From the NCBI GenBank assembly GCA_029204225.1, contig CM055099.1:55119848-55183847 (forward strand): a stretch of 64,000 nt of DNA, given 5' to 3'. The stretch comes from Diphasiastrum complanatum (taxonomy: Eukaryota; Streptophyta; Lycopodiopsida; Lycopodiales; Lycopodiaceae). The number at the start of each line of letters is the position of its first letter. Positions within the stretch are counted from its first letter, which is position 1. Positions 1 to 10,637 of this stretch are shown here, one piece after another. A model generated the notes under the pieces. The model did no database searches. It saw only the letters and a program-made list of their open reading frames with translations, and had not been told where the DNA came from. The translations under genes and the position numbers were made by a program.

Positions 1-973
1 AATCTTTCATTTCAAACTTTTCTAAGATAGAAGAAGCATATTTGGATTGACAAATAAAACTCAAATCCTTGCCTCTTGAAACTTCTATTCCTAATATGAA
101 ATGAAAATTTCTAAGATCCACCATCTTAAACTCCTTAAACAATGCTACTTTCACTTCTTGTATACCATCAAGATCATTTCCACTAATGTCATCAACACAC
201 AAAATGAGAATGATGATTTTATCATCATTAAATCTTAAGTACAAAGAAGGATCATAAGAGTACCAAGCTCTAGGTGCTTGCTTAAGCCCATAAAGGCTTC
301 TTAGCAACAAACACACTTTTTCCTCTTGATCTTCTTTGATGAAGCCCTCGGGTTGCCTCATGAAAATCTCCTCTTCCAAATATCCATTGAGAAAAGCATT
401 AGTCACATCAAGTTGAAATAGAGGCCAATTGAAAGTAGTAGAGAAATAATCAACCTTACGGAAACTAGCTTAACAATAGGAGCAAAAGTTTCATCAAAAT
501 CTACTCCCTTGTTTGCAAGAACCCCTTTGCCACTAGCCTTGCCTTGTGTTTGTTGATGCTCCCATCTTGATTGTACTTCAATCTATAGATCCATTTGCAC
601 TCAAGTGGCTTTCTTCCTTGAGGAAGATCCACAAGCTTCCATGTATGATTCTCCATAAGAGCATCATGCTCCTTTTTCATGGCATCCCTCCATTCTTGTG
701 ACTCCATAGCTTCTTCAAAGCAACTTGGATCATCAAACATAGAAGTTAGAAAAGTGTAAGAGGTAAGTGAATGTAGATCTTCCCTTTGTTCACCTTTGTC
801 AACATAGGTGAGCCTTGAGGGCTCAGCCTTCCTTCTTGTAGATCTCCTTGGAGTCCTCGGATCTTGAGATGGATCTTCAAGATCTTGATCACATGTAGGC
901 TCCTCCTCAAACCTTACAAGATCCTTGACATAAGATGGATTAGAAGCTTTCTCATTCAACTTGTAGTAGTTAC
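1..973 (-). mobile_element. Ty1/copia reverse transcriptase region, broken
   Basis: Minus-strand copia pol. An open stretch (959 to 501) carries the linker and the start of the RT domain, with LVDLPQG and KWIYRLKYN and then KARLVAKGF. After a frameshift near 500 the rest of RT continues in other frames towards position 1, with FAPIVKLVS, QLDVTNAFLNG, SLYGLKQAPRAWY and a CVDD form of the usual YVDD active site. The element is cut by the window edge and split at 973 by the LTR element at 974-6544; its integrase lies at 6545-7176. Frameshifts make it inactive. Confidence 0.88.
969..973. repeat. Target-site duplication, left copy (GTTAC)
   Basis: GTTAC directly precedes the 5' LTR and is repeated directly after the 3' LTR at 6545-6549. 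Five-base duplications are the rule for LTR retrotransposon integration. With one copy removed, the interrupted minus-strand copia frame reads through the site, which confirms the insertion boundaries. Confidence 0.95.
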
Positions 974-1620
974 TGTGAAAATTGTCAACATTTCCTTGTC
1001 TAGTTTTAGGCCAAAATTGCTAAAAATGGCACATAGTTTAGGATCTGACTTTTCACACGTGTGAAACAGGTCTAGATATTTTTAGTAAGTGTATTTTTTC
1101 AGTATGAAGAAGTGTCAAACTTCAAGACCTTCAAAATGAGTCCATTTTCATGTATTTTGGACATATATGCCAATTTTACCTATATAGGGCATATTTTAGG
1201 TAAGGAGGGTCTAGAGAGAGGAGAGAGAGTCATCTCTCTCAGCTATATATAGCAAGTAGGCCGTGGAGAAACAGGTTGGAGCAGATCCATTGTATTCATT
1301 TGCTTAATGAGAGATTTTTCTATTGGGTTCTCCTTCCATTGTTGGCATTGTGTAGTGATTGAGTTCAAGCTTTGTGTGTATGATCTTAGGTGCTTTCCAA
1401 AAGTGGTAGGCTGATGTATTATGGACTGTATAATGCTATTTTGGGCCGCACTTGATGTTTATGGAAGTTTCCATTTGTGATAAATGCTTTTTGATCAAGT
1501 TCTTTGCATTCTAGGTAGCATAGAATGTGTTGCCAATTCCTAGCTTATGTAGTTTGGAGTGCAAGCATTCAAGCCAATGATCTTGGAGTTTAGATCCACT
1601 TAGGATCTGTATTTTTCACA
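974..1620 (+). repeat. 5' LTR
   Basis: Begins TGTGAAAATTG and ends GTATTTTTCACA, so it has the usual TG...CA ends. It is 647 bp and differs from the 3' LTR at three positions. It contains a TATA-like stretch, and the primer site follows with no gap. Confidence 0.96.
1244..1251 (+). promoter_or_regulatory. TATA box of the 5' LTR
   Basis: TATATATA lies about 270 bp into the LTR, after a GAGA-rich stretch. It is the likely core promoter for the element's genomic RNA; the same stretch is present in the 3' LTR at 6168-6175. The assignment rests on sequence and position only. Confidence 0.6.
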
Positions 1621-1632
1621 TGGTATCAGAGC
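1621..1632 (+). other. Primer-binding site, initiator-Met tRNA
   Basis: TGGTATCAGAGC abuts the 5' LTR. It is complementary to the 3' end of plant initiator methionine tRNA, the usual primer of copia elements. It supports a copia origin for this element even though pol is missing. Confidence 0.93.
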
Positions 1633-2791
1633 TGGTTGGCTTCTATTTACAGTAAGTATTCCATTTTTGGTGATATTTGGATGTTTGATCAAGTTCTAGC
1701 ATGATTTTGCATTGCTTTGTTGATCAAATCTTACTAACCTTTGTTTTGTGAGTTGAACTTGTGGATCAAAAGCATATTTCAGGTCTATTGAAGATCAGAG
1801 ACTGAAAAGAAACTATTTTGGATCAGATCATAACACCTAATCATTTGTGATTGTGAGGCTTGTGCATATTCAATACTAACAATGTTCTTTTCAATCCTAT
1901 TGTTGACAATCTCCATTCTTGGATGAACACTCTCCTTAAGTGGATGAAACTTCTCCTTAAGTGGATGACAAATGCTCTTTTGAGTGAGTTGTAATTCTCC
2001 TAAAGGCTGAGCAAAGCTCCCATTTGGATGAAAGATCCCCTTTTTGGGTGAACATATTGCAAGCTCCATTGTGAAGAGCATATTGTAAAGATTGTCATCA
2101 ATTTTGGCATAATTTTTGGTGTACTTTGTTGAGCATGTAAGTAACTCTCCTTATGTAATTTGATTGGAGCATTTGCTGGAAGGTGTTAACCATTATGCAA
2201 GTGTGTTTTCAGGTTCTTAACAGGTTGAGGAACATTCTCATGTGAAGTGATCTTAGATCTACATCTAAACACCAAGATTTGACAAGATAGTGAAGCTAGT
2301 CTTGTGATTCACTAAGTGTGCTCATTCATTCACCTCTAAATCTTGTATTTATCACTTGCTGGAGTTTATAAACTTTTAGAAGTGTGGTTTACATGTGGTT
2401 TTACAGGTTGAATCAATATCTTAGTGTGTTGATCATATGTTGATCAAGTTTGTTCATTACTAGGTAATCTTGGCATCCTAGTTTTGGGTATTTTCTAAGA
2501 ATGCAAGTAACTCTTCACACCATAACTTGATTTGGTCACTTGCTGGAAAGTTTGAGAGCTTAAGCAAGAGTGTGTTCAGGTTGGTTTGATTTTGTAATCC
2601 ATTCTTAGTGTGTGCAAAGTGTTGCATGTGTTTCAATCTTCCTTTCTATGCTTGGAAACCATCTAGGTTCAAGATAGAAGTGTTTTAGGGTCCTAAATCT
2701 TCATAGATCTCTTTATCTATCATTTGTTGAGAGAAAAGTGAGTGCTAAGTGCTTTAGGACAAAACCTAAAAGTTGAAGAAACATTAGAATC
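1633..2791 (+). other. Untranslated leader of the LTR element
   Basis: 1.16 kb between primer site and ORF. I see no coding pattern here. Related phrases such as GTAACTCTCC, CTTGCTGGA and TGATCAAGTT recur with drift, as if the leader grew by internal duplication. It probably carries packaging and dimerisation signals, which is inference. Confidence 0.6.
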
Positions 2792-5700
2792 ATGGCTTCC
2801 AATGGTGGGATCATGCTAGAGTCTAGTGAAAGGTTGAGTTCATCAAACTACTCTACTTGGAAAGTGAGGATGGAGTCCTTACTTAAGTTGAATGAGCTCA
2901 TGGACATAGTTGCAGAAATTGAAGAGAGACCTCTCACACTTCAAGAGCAACAAAGGTTTGATAAGAAGGCCAAAAGGGCTCTTCATATCATTAAAATGAA
3001 TGTTACAAATGAACTTCTCAAGGAAGTTGGAAAGTGTCAAAGTGCAAGTGAGGCATGGAATGCCTTAAAGAAGCTCTTTGAATCAAAGTCCACATCTAGG
3101 GTATTGACCCTAAGGAGACAAATATTTTCTAGTAGGCAAAGAGAGGGTGAAAGTGCTCATGCATTTATCTTGAGAGTTAAGTCCCTAAGTGATGATTTAG
3201 CATGCATTGATGAGAACATAAAAGATGGTGAAATAGTCCAAGTTATGTTGAATGGTTTGCTAAATGAACATGCTAACCTTGTGCAAAGTTTTGCCATTCA
3301 AAGAGTCTTGCCAAGTGTGGTTGACTTGCAAGAAATCTTATTGGCTGAAGAACATAGGTTGCAATCAAAGCTTGATGGTGCATCCTTGCAAGGTGGAGGT
3401 GAAGAGGCTTTCTTCACAAAAGGCAAATTCAAGGGCAAAGGTAAAGGCAAAGGGAAATGGTCCAAAGGTGGTAACTTTGATCATGATGATCACTCTTCCT
3501 CTTCCTCTTCTACTAAGAACAATAAGTCAAAGTTCAAGTGCTTTTATTGTGGGATAAAAGGACATTTTGCAAATGAATGCCATAAGAAACAAAATGCTAG
3601 ATCTAGGTTGAGATCTAATGTACTTCTTGGAGATGATAATTGTTGTGCTAACTTGGCAAGCTTTGGTGAATCTATGGTCAATTTTTTGGATCCATTGGAT
3701 CTTGAAGATGCACTAGTGTTACCTACTAGTCATATGGAGTCATGTGGAGCTAAATTAGCATCATGTTTGTACTCTTCTACTCATGGACTTCCAAGGCTTG
3801 TTGGTTCTTCAATGGTGCTAGATGGCAAGTGCAAAAATGGAAAAGGTAAGGAAGGAGCTAACTTCATCAATGGAGTTGATGAAGATTCTTCTTTGGAAGT
3901 GATTGTTGCTAATGACTTGTTTGTTCATATGGAAAAAGATGGAGATGCTAAGTGTCATTCTTTGCAAGAAGATGGTTGTTCTTCTAATTCTTTTCATATT
4001 GATGTATGTAATCATGTGGGAAAAGATGATGGTGCTTTGAGCATGCTTGAAGGAAATGGTTCTTTTACATCTTTTTGTGATAAAGTCATTTGTGCAACAA
4101 GTGGTGTCACATTTCTTCATAAAAAGAGTAGATCAAAGGTTTCTATCATGAGACTTGGTGAGGGAGATCACAAGTCAAAAGGAAGAGAAGTATGTGAAGT
4201 GTTCAAAGTAGGATGTACTTTGAATGATGTTTTTATGAACGATAGTGAGGAAGAATCATTATCATATGACTCATTACCTAAATCATTGAGTAGAAGTTCA
4301 TGTTTGAAAAGAGAGAGTACTTCAATCACTCTTATGTTGAAGGTACTAAGGATTCTTTTCTTGGCTTCTAATATTCAAGAGTCTTCTACTTCTTATGGTG
4401 CAACTATCAAGAGGGAGGTTTCTAACTTTTGTGGTGCTAGCATTAAGAGGGAGTCTTGTGAAGGAAAGGGCAATGGAAGAGTGGTTCTTGGGAAGATCCA
4501 AAGCATGGATCTAACATCTCTTCATCAACTCAAATCATTCTATGATTGTGGTGGATTGTTCATTCATGGTCAAGATGGCAAAAGGTTGGTTGAAGAAGAC
4601 TACATGGAGCAACTCAAGTGGCAACTTCTTCAAGGCAAGGGAGATATCATTGGTGAGCTTATTGAGGTTTGTTATGAACTCAAGAGGGCTGTTTTGATTA
4701 GGTTTGATACTCATCTTCACCTACTCTACTTCATGTTAAATGGAAATGTTGGAATCTATCTTTTGGTTTATGATGGTGGCATTGTTTTCACTAACTATAG
4801 TGAAGGGTCAAATTTGAGCATTGATGAGATCTTGTGGGATCTTAATCATGTGTTTGAGAGGGAGTATCTTCAGAGTTTCAGATCTGAAGATGTTCACATA
4901 TGCAAGATCTTTGATGTCTTATTGGAAGATCAAGAGGTTGATCTTGGATTGCTTCATCAACACCAAGAGACAAGTGGCAATTCGAAGCTAGTGAAAAGCA
5001 TCAAAGAAGAGACAAATGGTCAAGGCATTTTGGATCTGTTTTTACAGGTTCTTGAAGGTTCAAGTAAGGTCTTTGGAGCTGCAAGGAAGTGTCTTCTTAC
5101 TCTACCTCACTTGCCTAATCTCATGTATGAACATTGTTATGTCAATGTGTTGAAATTGTCAAATTTCAATAAAACTAGTTCCATAGTTTTGCATCCTTTG
5201 GATCTTGGAGATGGAATAGTTATCATTGCTGGTTTGTATGATCAAGTACATGAATTCATTCAGATCTTGAAAGGTATTGAAGTGGTCAATATGTTTTCTT
5301 TTGAACAAAGTTCAAGATCTAGTATTCTAGTGTTGGCAAATTGGCAACTTGTTGACATTGTAGGATCAAGCGTTGTGTGCAAATCTTGTGGAGGTACTTC
5401 AAGTATTTCAAGTTCAGGTTTTGGTCATTCAAATGGAGTAGGGAACACATCTTTTTGGCATTCATTCACTCAAAGGCTTTCATGGATTGAAGATCTACAA
5501 AGGCAAGGTGGTGATGGAAGTTCATTCATGGAGATACATGTTGCATTCACTATATGTATAGTGAAATGTGGAGGAGGCATGCAAACACTTGTTGATCACT
5601 TTCATTTACAACTTGTTTGCTGCTATTTTACAGAGAAACCAGAGATGGATACATGGAGGAATTCATTAATTGAGATTCTATGTTCTTTTACATGTACCAT

Positions 5701-5884
5701 TTTTATGATTCTATGTAAAATTGATGTAAGAAATAGTGAAGCATCCTATATGGACACTATTATCTATATCAATTATGTTGTGTCCTATTTTGTACATATT
5801 AGGATCCTTGAGAAGAGATCTATTCTGATGATGGAGATCATTCTTAAGTTGGAACAAAGTAGTGTTGTAAAACTAGCAAGTTAA
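2792..5884 (+). CDS. Gag-like polyprotein with long unknown C-terminal region
   Basis: 1030 residues, intact. Residues 1-190 match copia Gag (UBN2-type): NYSTWKVRMESLL near the start, then ALHIIKMNV, AWNALKKLFES, RVLTLRRQIFSSR and later VVDLQEILLAEEHR. A lysine/glycine-rich stretch (about 207-225) precedes a CCHC zinc knuckle with C250, C253, H258 and C263. Residues 270-1030 show none of the DSG protease, HHCC/DDE integrase or YVDD motifs, yet stay open up to the purine tract. The frame after the knuckle is rich in Ser, Gly, Val and Leu. It could be a structural or regulatory Gag extension, or captured sequence that remains open by chance. No function is assigned to it. Confidence 0.85.
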   Translation: MASNGGIMLESSERLSSSNYSTWKVRMESLLKLNELMDIVAEIEERPLTLQEQQRFDKKAKRALHIIKMNVTNELLKEVGKCQSASEAWNALKKLFESKSTSRVLTLRRQIFSSRQREGESAHAFILRVKSLSDDLACIDENIKDGEIVQVMLNGLLNEHANLVQSFAIQRVLPSVVDLQEILLAEEHRLQSKLDGASLQGGGEEAFFTKGKFKGKGKGKGKWSKGGNFDHDDHSSSSSSTKNNKSKFKCFYCGIKGHFANECHKKQNARSRLRSNVLLGDDNCCANLASFGESMVNFLDPLDLEDALVLPTSHMESCGAKLASCLYSSTHGLPRLVGSSMVLDGKCKNGKGKEGANFINGVDEDSSLEVIVANDLFVHMEKDGDAKCHSLQEDGCSSNSFHIDVCNHVGKDDGALSMLEGNGSFTSFCDKVICATSGVTFLHKKSRSKVSIMRLGEGDHKSKGREVCEVFKVGCTLNDVFMNDSEEESLSYDSLPKSLSRSSCLKRESTSITLMLKVLRILFLASNIQESSTSYGATIKREVSNFCGASIKRESCEGKGNGRVVLGKIQSMDLTSLHQLKSFYDCGGLFIHGQDGKRLVEEDYMEQLKWQLLQGKGDIIGELIEVCYELKRAVLIRFDTHLHLLYFMLNGNVGIYLLVYDGGIVFTNYSEGSNLSIDEILWDLNHVFEREYLQSFRSEDVHICKIFDVLLEDQEVDLGLLHQHQETSGNSKLVKSIKEETNGQGILDLFLQVLEGSSKVFGAARKCLLTLPHLPNLMYEHCYVNVLKLSNFNKTSSIVLHPLDLGDGIVIIAGLYDQVHEFIQILKGIEVVNMFSFEQSSRSSILVLANWQLVDIVGSSVVCKSCGGTSSISSSGFGHSNGVGNTSFWHSFTQRLSWIEDLQRQGGDGSSFMEIHVAFTICIVKCGGGMQTLVDHFHLQLVCCYFTEKPEMDTWRNSLIEILCSFTCTIFMILCKIDVRNSEASYMDTIIYINYVVSYFVHIRILEKRSILMMEIILKLEQSSVVKLAS

Positions 5885-5897
5885 GTTGAAGAGGGAG
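5885..5897 (+). other. Polypurine tract
   Basis: GTTGAAGAGGGAG directly before the 3' LTR; its purine-rich part would prime plus-strand DNA synthesis. It begins on the base after the ORF ends, so the ORF fills all the space available. Confidence 0.85.
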
Positions 5898-6544
5898 TGT
5901 GAAAATTGTCAACATTTCCTTGTCTAGTTTTAGGCCAAAATTGCTAAAAATGGCACATAGTTTAGGATCTGACTTTTCACACGTGTGAAACAGGTCTAGA
6001 TATTTTTAGTAAGTGTATTTTTTCAGTATGAAGAAGTGTCAAACTTCAAGACCTTCGAAATGAGTCCATTTTCATGTATTTTGGACATATATGCCAATTT
6101 TACCTATATAGGGCATATTTTAGGTAAGGAGGGTCTAGAGAGAGGAGAGAGAGTCATCTCTCTCAGCTATATATAGCAGGTAGGCCGTGGAGAAACAGGT
6201 TGGAGCAGATCCATTGTATTCATTTGCTTAATGAGAGATTTTTCTATTGGGTTCTCCTTCCATTGTTGGCATTGTGTAGTGATTGAGTTCAAGCTTTGTG
6301 TGTATGATCTTAGGTGCTTTCCAAAAGTGGTAGGCTGATGTATTATGGACTGTATAATGCTATTTTGGGCCGCACTTGATGTTTATGGAAGTTTCCATTT
6401 GTGATCAATGCTTTTTGATCAAGTTCTTTGCATTCTAGGTAGCATAGAATGTGTTGCCAATTCCTAGCTTATGTAGTTTGGAGTGCAAGCATTCAAGCCA
6501 ATGATCTTGGAGTTTAGATCCACTTAGGATCTGTATTTTTCACA
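5898..6544 (+). repeat. 3' LTR
   Basis: 647 bp, TG...CA ends. It differs from the 5' LTR only by A/G at 6057, A/G at 6179 and A/C at 6406 (3' LTR coordinates). It is followed by the GTTAC duplication at 6545-6549. Confidence 0.96.
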
Positions 6545-7176
6545 GTTACCTTCATCAAAAGTAACATCTCCACTCACTAAAATCTTCTTAGTGATTGGAT
6601 TATAGACTCTATATCCTTTGTTATTTTCAGCATAACCAACAAAGATCCCTTTAATAGAAGTAGGATCATCCTTTTTTCTTGTATCTAATGCTTGAAAAAC
6701 ATAGCAAGTAGATCCAAAAAAATTTAGATCTTTAAGATTCGGCTTCTTACAAAATAGGGCCTCATAAGATGTTATGCCTCCAATGGGCTTACATGGCAAT
6801 CTATTACACAAATAAGTTGCACAAATAATAGCCTCTCCCTAAAAGGACTTAGGTAGAGATGCATCTAACCATAAAGCCTTAGCAACTCACATAGTGTTCT
6901 ATTCATCCTCTTGGCTATACCATTTTGTTGAGGACTATAAGTACATGTAAGTTCTCTCTTAATGCCATTGGATTCACAAAACTCTATCATCTTGGTGGAG
7001 ATATACTCTCCACCATTATCACTCCTCAACACTTTAATTCTAGCATCAAGTTGATTTTCAACTAGAGTTTTGAACTTAACAAATGCTTCAAACACTTTAG
7101 TTTTGGAATCCAGAAGTTCAATCCAAGTGTACTAGAGTAATCATCAATAAAAGATACATACATAGATGCTCCGACA
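6545..7176 (-). mobile_element. Ty1/copia integrase region, continues the element at 1-973
   Basis: Minus strand. Core integrase signs are SFIDDYS near 7150, the IKVLRSDNGGEY strand and SPQQNGIAKRMNRTLCELLR (about 7095-6865). After a break near 6850 the C-terminal part follows, with PIGGITSYEALF, FGSTCYVFQ, GIFVGYAENNKGYRVYNP and GDVTFDEG. It joins in frame to 959 downwards once the inserted element and one GTTAC are removed. Only the 3' half of integrase onward is present, because a plus-strand copia end abuts at 7177. Confidence 0.88.
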
Positions 7177-7435
7177 TTATTATTTTGTGTTAATGAAAGT
7201 GCCATTGCCTTGTCAGCCAACCCTAGGTTTCATTCTAGGAGTAAGCACATTGAAATTAAGTATCACTATGTCAGAAGCAAAGTTCTCAACAAAGAGGTCA
7301 GATTGCAGTACTGTCGAATGCAAGATATGACAGTAGATATTTTTACCAAAGCATTAAGCTTGGATACACACAAAAAGTTCTATGCAGAACTAAGTTTAAA
7401 GGTCAAGGCATTCAAGGATTCAGATTAAGGGAGAG
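7177..7435 (+). mobile_element. Copia RNase H C-terminus and purine tract
   Basis: Plus-strand end of another copia element: ILFCVNESAIALSANPRFHSRS (with a break), then IEIKYHYVRSKVLNKEV, MTVDIFTKALSLD and a stop at 7428, followed by a purine tract and an LTR start at 7436. The 5' part is missing because it abuts the opposite-strand integrase at about 7176. The same family ends at 9808 (plus) and near 59160 (minus). Confidence 0.85.
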
Positions 7436-7885
7436 TGTTGGATTATTCTCCTACTAATCGACTAATTGACTTTTTAGTTTTCGTCCAATTTTTATCTAGA
7501 CCTACAGCTTTCTTCGTGTTTCTACACAGTCTGCAAAATTACTCGAAAATGGCTCATAAGTGGCTCCAATGTTTATTGACATCATCGACAAACTTCGTGT
7601 CGGTTGGTAGTCAACGATAAACTTCGTGTCGGTTGAAAGACAGTTTATTGTTTGATTCGTCATAAAGCTACAAACTTGCCCTTATTCTATAGAAAGTAAA
7701 TTTTCGGGAAGATCCAACTGGATGGATGCTAGCTCATTATGGCCCACTAGCCATTATGATCTAATTAGTTGTCCTACTATTGGCTATAGTACTAATGATT
7801 TCAAAGTTAGTTACTATAAGATCGAACGTGATTCTATCACTATTGTTTTGTTCAAAATTGATAGGCATAGTCATGCATAGAGAAA
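7436..7885 (+). repeat. Partial 3' LTR of that copia family
   Basis: Starts TGTTGGATTATTC directly after the purine tract and aligns by eye with the LTR starting at 9809 (shared phrases TCGTGTTTCT, AACTGGATGGATG and CTCATTAT). The right end is not defined; I place it loosely where recognisable similarity fades. Confidence 0.6.
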
Positions 7886-8027
7886 GAGAAAGATAGTGTA
7901 TTCCGCTTCGCAAGAGAAGTTTTAATTCTTGTCGTTTGAATTTTTTTTATTCGAATCTTATTCGGCCTATCTTTGCATCACCTCTTTCCAACATTTTGCG
8001 GTGGGTTGGGGATCGCAAGAAGGCCCC

Positions 8028-8061
8028 TTGTGGTCCCTTGGGCCACCACAAGGGACCACAA
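8028..8061. repeat. Inverted repeat, 13-bp arms
   Basis: Arms 8028-8040 and 8049-8061 built on TTGTGGTCCCTTG, separated by 8 bases. Further copies of the phrase GGACCACAA occur to 8120. It would fold as a strong hairpin. It lies in about 500 bp (7886-8390) of otherwise unassigned DNA; the short open frame across it is not convincing as a gene. Confidence 0.7.
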
Positions 8062-8420
8062 AGAAGCTCCTTGCGGTCCCTAGTGGTGGGCTAGACCGCA
8101 ATGGACCACAAGGAGCTCAAAGAGCCCAAGTATTAAAATAAATAAAAATTGACTGGCCAGGAAATTCAGCCAGAAAAAAGCAAATTTGTTTTGGCACGCC
8201 AACATTATGGAGAAGGGCTGCTAGGGCCAATTTTTTTTTTCCTGAATACTTGGCACGCCAGCACGCCAAGTGATTCAGTTAAAAAAAAACATTTCTTTTT
8301 GTAGCGCAAGGCAAAAAATATATTTTAAGTTCATTGGTTTTTTGAGGATTTCATTATGGGGTTTTTAACTATGTGCCAAACCACAATTCTTATTAATAAA
8401 CATTCAAGTAGTGGCATAAA

Positions 8421-8447
8421 AAAGATAGCACACCATGTGCTATCTTT
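8421..8447. repeat. Perfect hairpin, 12-bp stem and 3-base loop
   Basis: AAAGATAGCACA (8421-8432) and its exact complement (8436-8447) around CCA. It is not followed by a T run of the bacterial type and there is no precursor-length extension of the stem, so neither a terminator nor a miRNA is supported. Confidence 0.7.
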
Positions 8448-8479
8448 GTATTAACTCATGGCAAGAAAGAAACTCGCAA

Positions 8480-9808
8480 AACTTGCAAAAAATCAAATGC
8501 CAAGCCCCCATATTTACTGGAGGAGATCAGAAAGAAACTTGACTCCCACATTATCAAATCACTTTTTATTGGTTACACTATTTCGGATAAAGCTTATAAG
8601 CTGTTTTTTTTTTAATTGAATATATTTACCAGCCGGAATATCGTATTTATTGAAGATCAATTTATGGACCTCAAAGGCAAGGGCAAAGCGTTTATAGTCG
8701 AATTACCGGATACTTATGAAATATCGAATGTTCTTGTTCCCTACTCAACTAATCCTATCGAAGGTACCAACATGTCTATTCTGGACGAACAACTTATCAA
8801 CAACAGATTAGAAGAAGAAGAAGTTGCAGCTCAACAACTCAACCAAGAAAGTGATCAGCCTTGATCGTCTCCCAAAAGATCAATAAGGGAGCTGTCTATC
8901 AGGTATATTGAAGAATTTGTAGCTTATCTTACTTGAGAACCGATTACTGTCGAATAATTCGACATGACAGATCTGGGCAAAGCTCATCATTGTCTAGATT
9001 TTTAATATAAAGAGACAAAAGCTGATTTATATTACACAATAGATATACATCTACAATGTGCTAAACAAATATAATCTGATGAATTGCAAGCTAGCTCACT
9101 CACCAATGAAATCAGGACTCAAATTGTCAAAGGATCAGTGTCCTAATATGATAGTCAAGAAGGAGCAGATGCGTGAGTACCTTTACCATCCAATAATAGG
9201 TCCTCTTATGTACGCAATGATCTATATCAGACCAGACATAGTTTGTGATGTCAAATCTTGAGTCAGTTTATGGCTAATCTTGGTATCACACATTGGAAAG
9301 CTCTTATCAGAGTCATGAGATATGTTCAAGCTACTATGGACTATTCTATCACTTATGGACATAGTCGACAATGACAAACTCAATATTCTCAATGGTTATT
9401 CTGATGCAAGTTGGGAAGGAGATGTAGACACTCGTAGATCTACATAGCTCTAGCATCTACTGAATCAAAGTATAGTGCAACCTCTCAAGCTACGAAGGGA
9501 GCACTGTGGTTGAGAAATTTACTTTCAAACGTTTGTCTAAATCAGTATGCCCCGAGAATTTTATTTTGTGATAATCAAAGTGATATTGCTTTATCGACGA
9601 ACCCTAGGTCTCATTCCAGAAGTAAATAGATTGAAATCAAGTACCACTATGTCAGAAGCAAAATTCTCAACAAAGAGGTAAGCTTGCAATATTTTCGAAT
9701 GCAAGACATGATAGCGGATATTTTTACCAAGGCACTAATTTTGGATGCACACAAAAGATTTTGTGTAGAACTAAGTTTGACGGTTGATGGATTCAGATTA
9801 AGAGGGAG
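8480..9808 (+). mobile_element. Degenerate copia element, integrase end to RNase H
   Basis: Plus strand, many breaks. FIGYTISDKAYKL and then SRNIVFIEDQF (about 8540-8670) represent the C-terminal end of integrase. Most of RT is deleted; DMTDLGKAHHCL remains near 8965. The RT-RNase H connector follows (KYNLMNCKLAHSPM, LSKDQCPN; 9058-9261), then QFMANLGITHWKAL, LASTESKYSATSQATKGALW, ILFCDNQSDIALS and DIFTKALILD up to a purine tract at 9795-9808. It is the same family as 7177-7435 and 27150-27450. Confidence 0.85.
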
Positions 9809-10075
9809 TGTTGGATTAATCTCCTATAATCCTATAGTTAATCTTCATCCATTAATGTATCTAGTTCTATAGTTTTATTCGTGTTTCTCCATAGTCTACA
9901 GAAATACACAGGAATTGCTCAACATGTGGCTTCGACAACGACGAACTATCGAAGGTGTCGAAGGTTGATGGTTTATGTTTTTGTTTGTTATGAAGCTAAT
10001 GACTTGACCTAATTAGTTAGCAAGTAAATTTCTGGGAAGTTCTAACTGGATGGATGACAACTCATTATAGAGAGG
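9809..10075 (+). repeat. Partial 3' LTR of the copia family
   Basis: Starts TGTTGGATTAATC after the purine tract and is similar to 7436 onward. It contains the CGACAACGACGAAC and TGTCGAAGG phrases that also occur in the LTR-like sequence near 58800. Similarity ends around CTCATTATAG (10075). Confidence 0.6.
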
Positions 10076-10509
10076 GTGCAAGGCTCTTGGGTCTTGTACA
10101 CTAGACTCTAGCATCCATTATATCTGCAAAGAAACTGCCATTTATGGCAATTCCACAATTATGGTGTGCCTCCTCTCTCAAGCCCACACAAACCAACAAT
10201 GCGTTCATTCTTCAAAATTTTCTCAATCACAAGCATGAGCTTTGCATCACCATCAATGCCAACCATTACACTTAATTTATGCATTTTTTGAGGTTTCTCA
10301 TACTGCTTTATAAGCTTGAATTCAACACACTTCTTTACCTTAATTTTCTCACCATCAACTGGAATGTTGGACTCACCATTAGCCTATCTATTGATTCCAT
10401 AGTTTGCACCCTCCTTGTTGGCCTACTTTCGAGCCATTGTCAACCTACCAAGCACATTACAATATATATACAAGATTAGTTAGTTAGTTAGTAGATTAAA
10501 AATTAATAG
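10076..10509. other. No gene seen
   Basis: Unassigned AT-rich DNA between the copia LTR and the CT tract. Open frames are short and match nothing I recognise. Confidence 0.4.

Positions 10510-10637
<128 letters not shown>

Larger units (their letters stand above)
974..6544 (+). mobile_element. Complete non-autonomous Gag-only LTR retrotransposon
   Basis: A 5571-bp element nested in a minus-strand copia. The parts in order are: 5' LTR 974-1620, tRNA primer site 1621-1632, leader, one long ORF 2792-5884, purine tract 5885-5897, 3' LTR 5898-6544 and a GTTAC duplication. The two LTRs are both 647 bp with three substitutions, so insertion was recent. The ORF has a copia-type Gag and zinc knuckle but I find no protease, integrase, RT or RNase H motif, so enzymes must come from a partner. 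This resembles the class of terminal-repeat elements that keep only GAG (TR-GAG). The roughly 770 residues after the knuckle are unrecognised. Confidence 0.93.

Noticed and set aside
1621-1632. tRNA gene fragment
   Set aside because: The initiator-Met-tRNA complement here and at 38248 and about 60818 is an LTR primer site next to an LTR end, with no tRNA body.
7929-8141. 70-residue open frame
   Set aside because: It is the translation of the inverted-repeat block with GGACCACAA phrases.
8421-8447. miRNA precursor or rho-independent terminator
   Set aside because: The stem is only 12 bp with a 3-base loop, and intrinsic terminators are not a plant nuclear feature.
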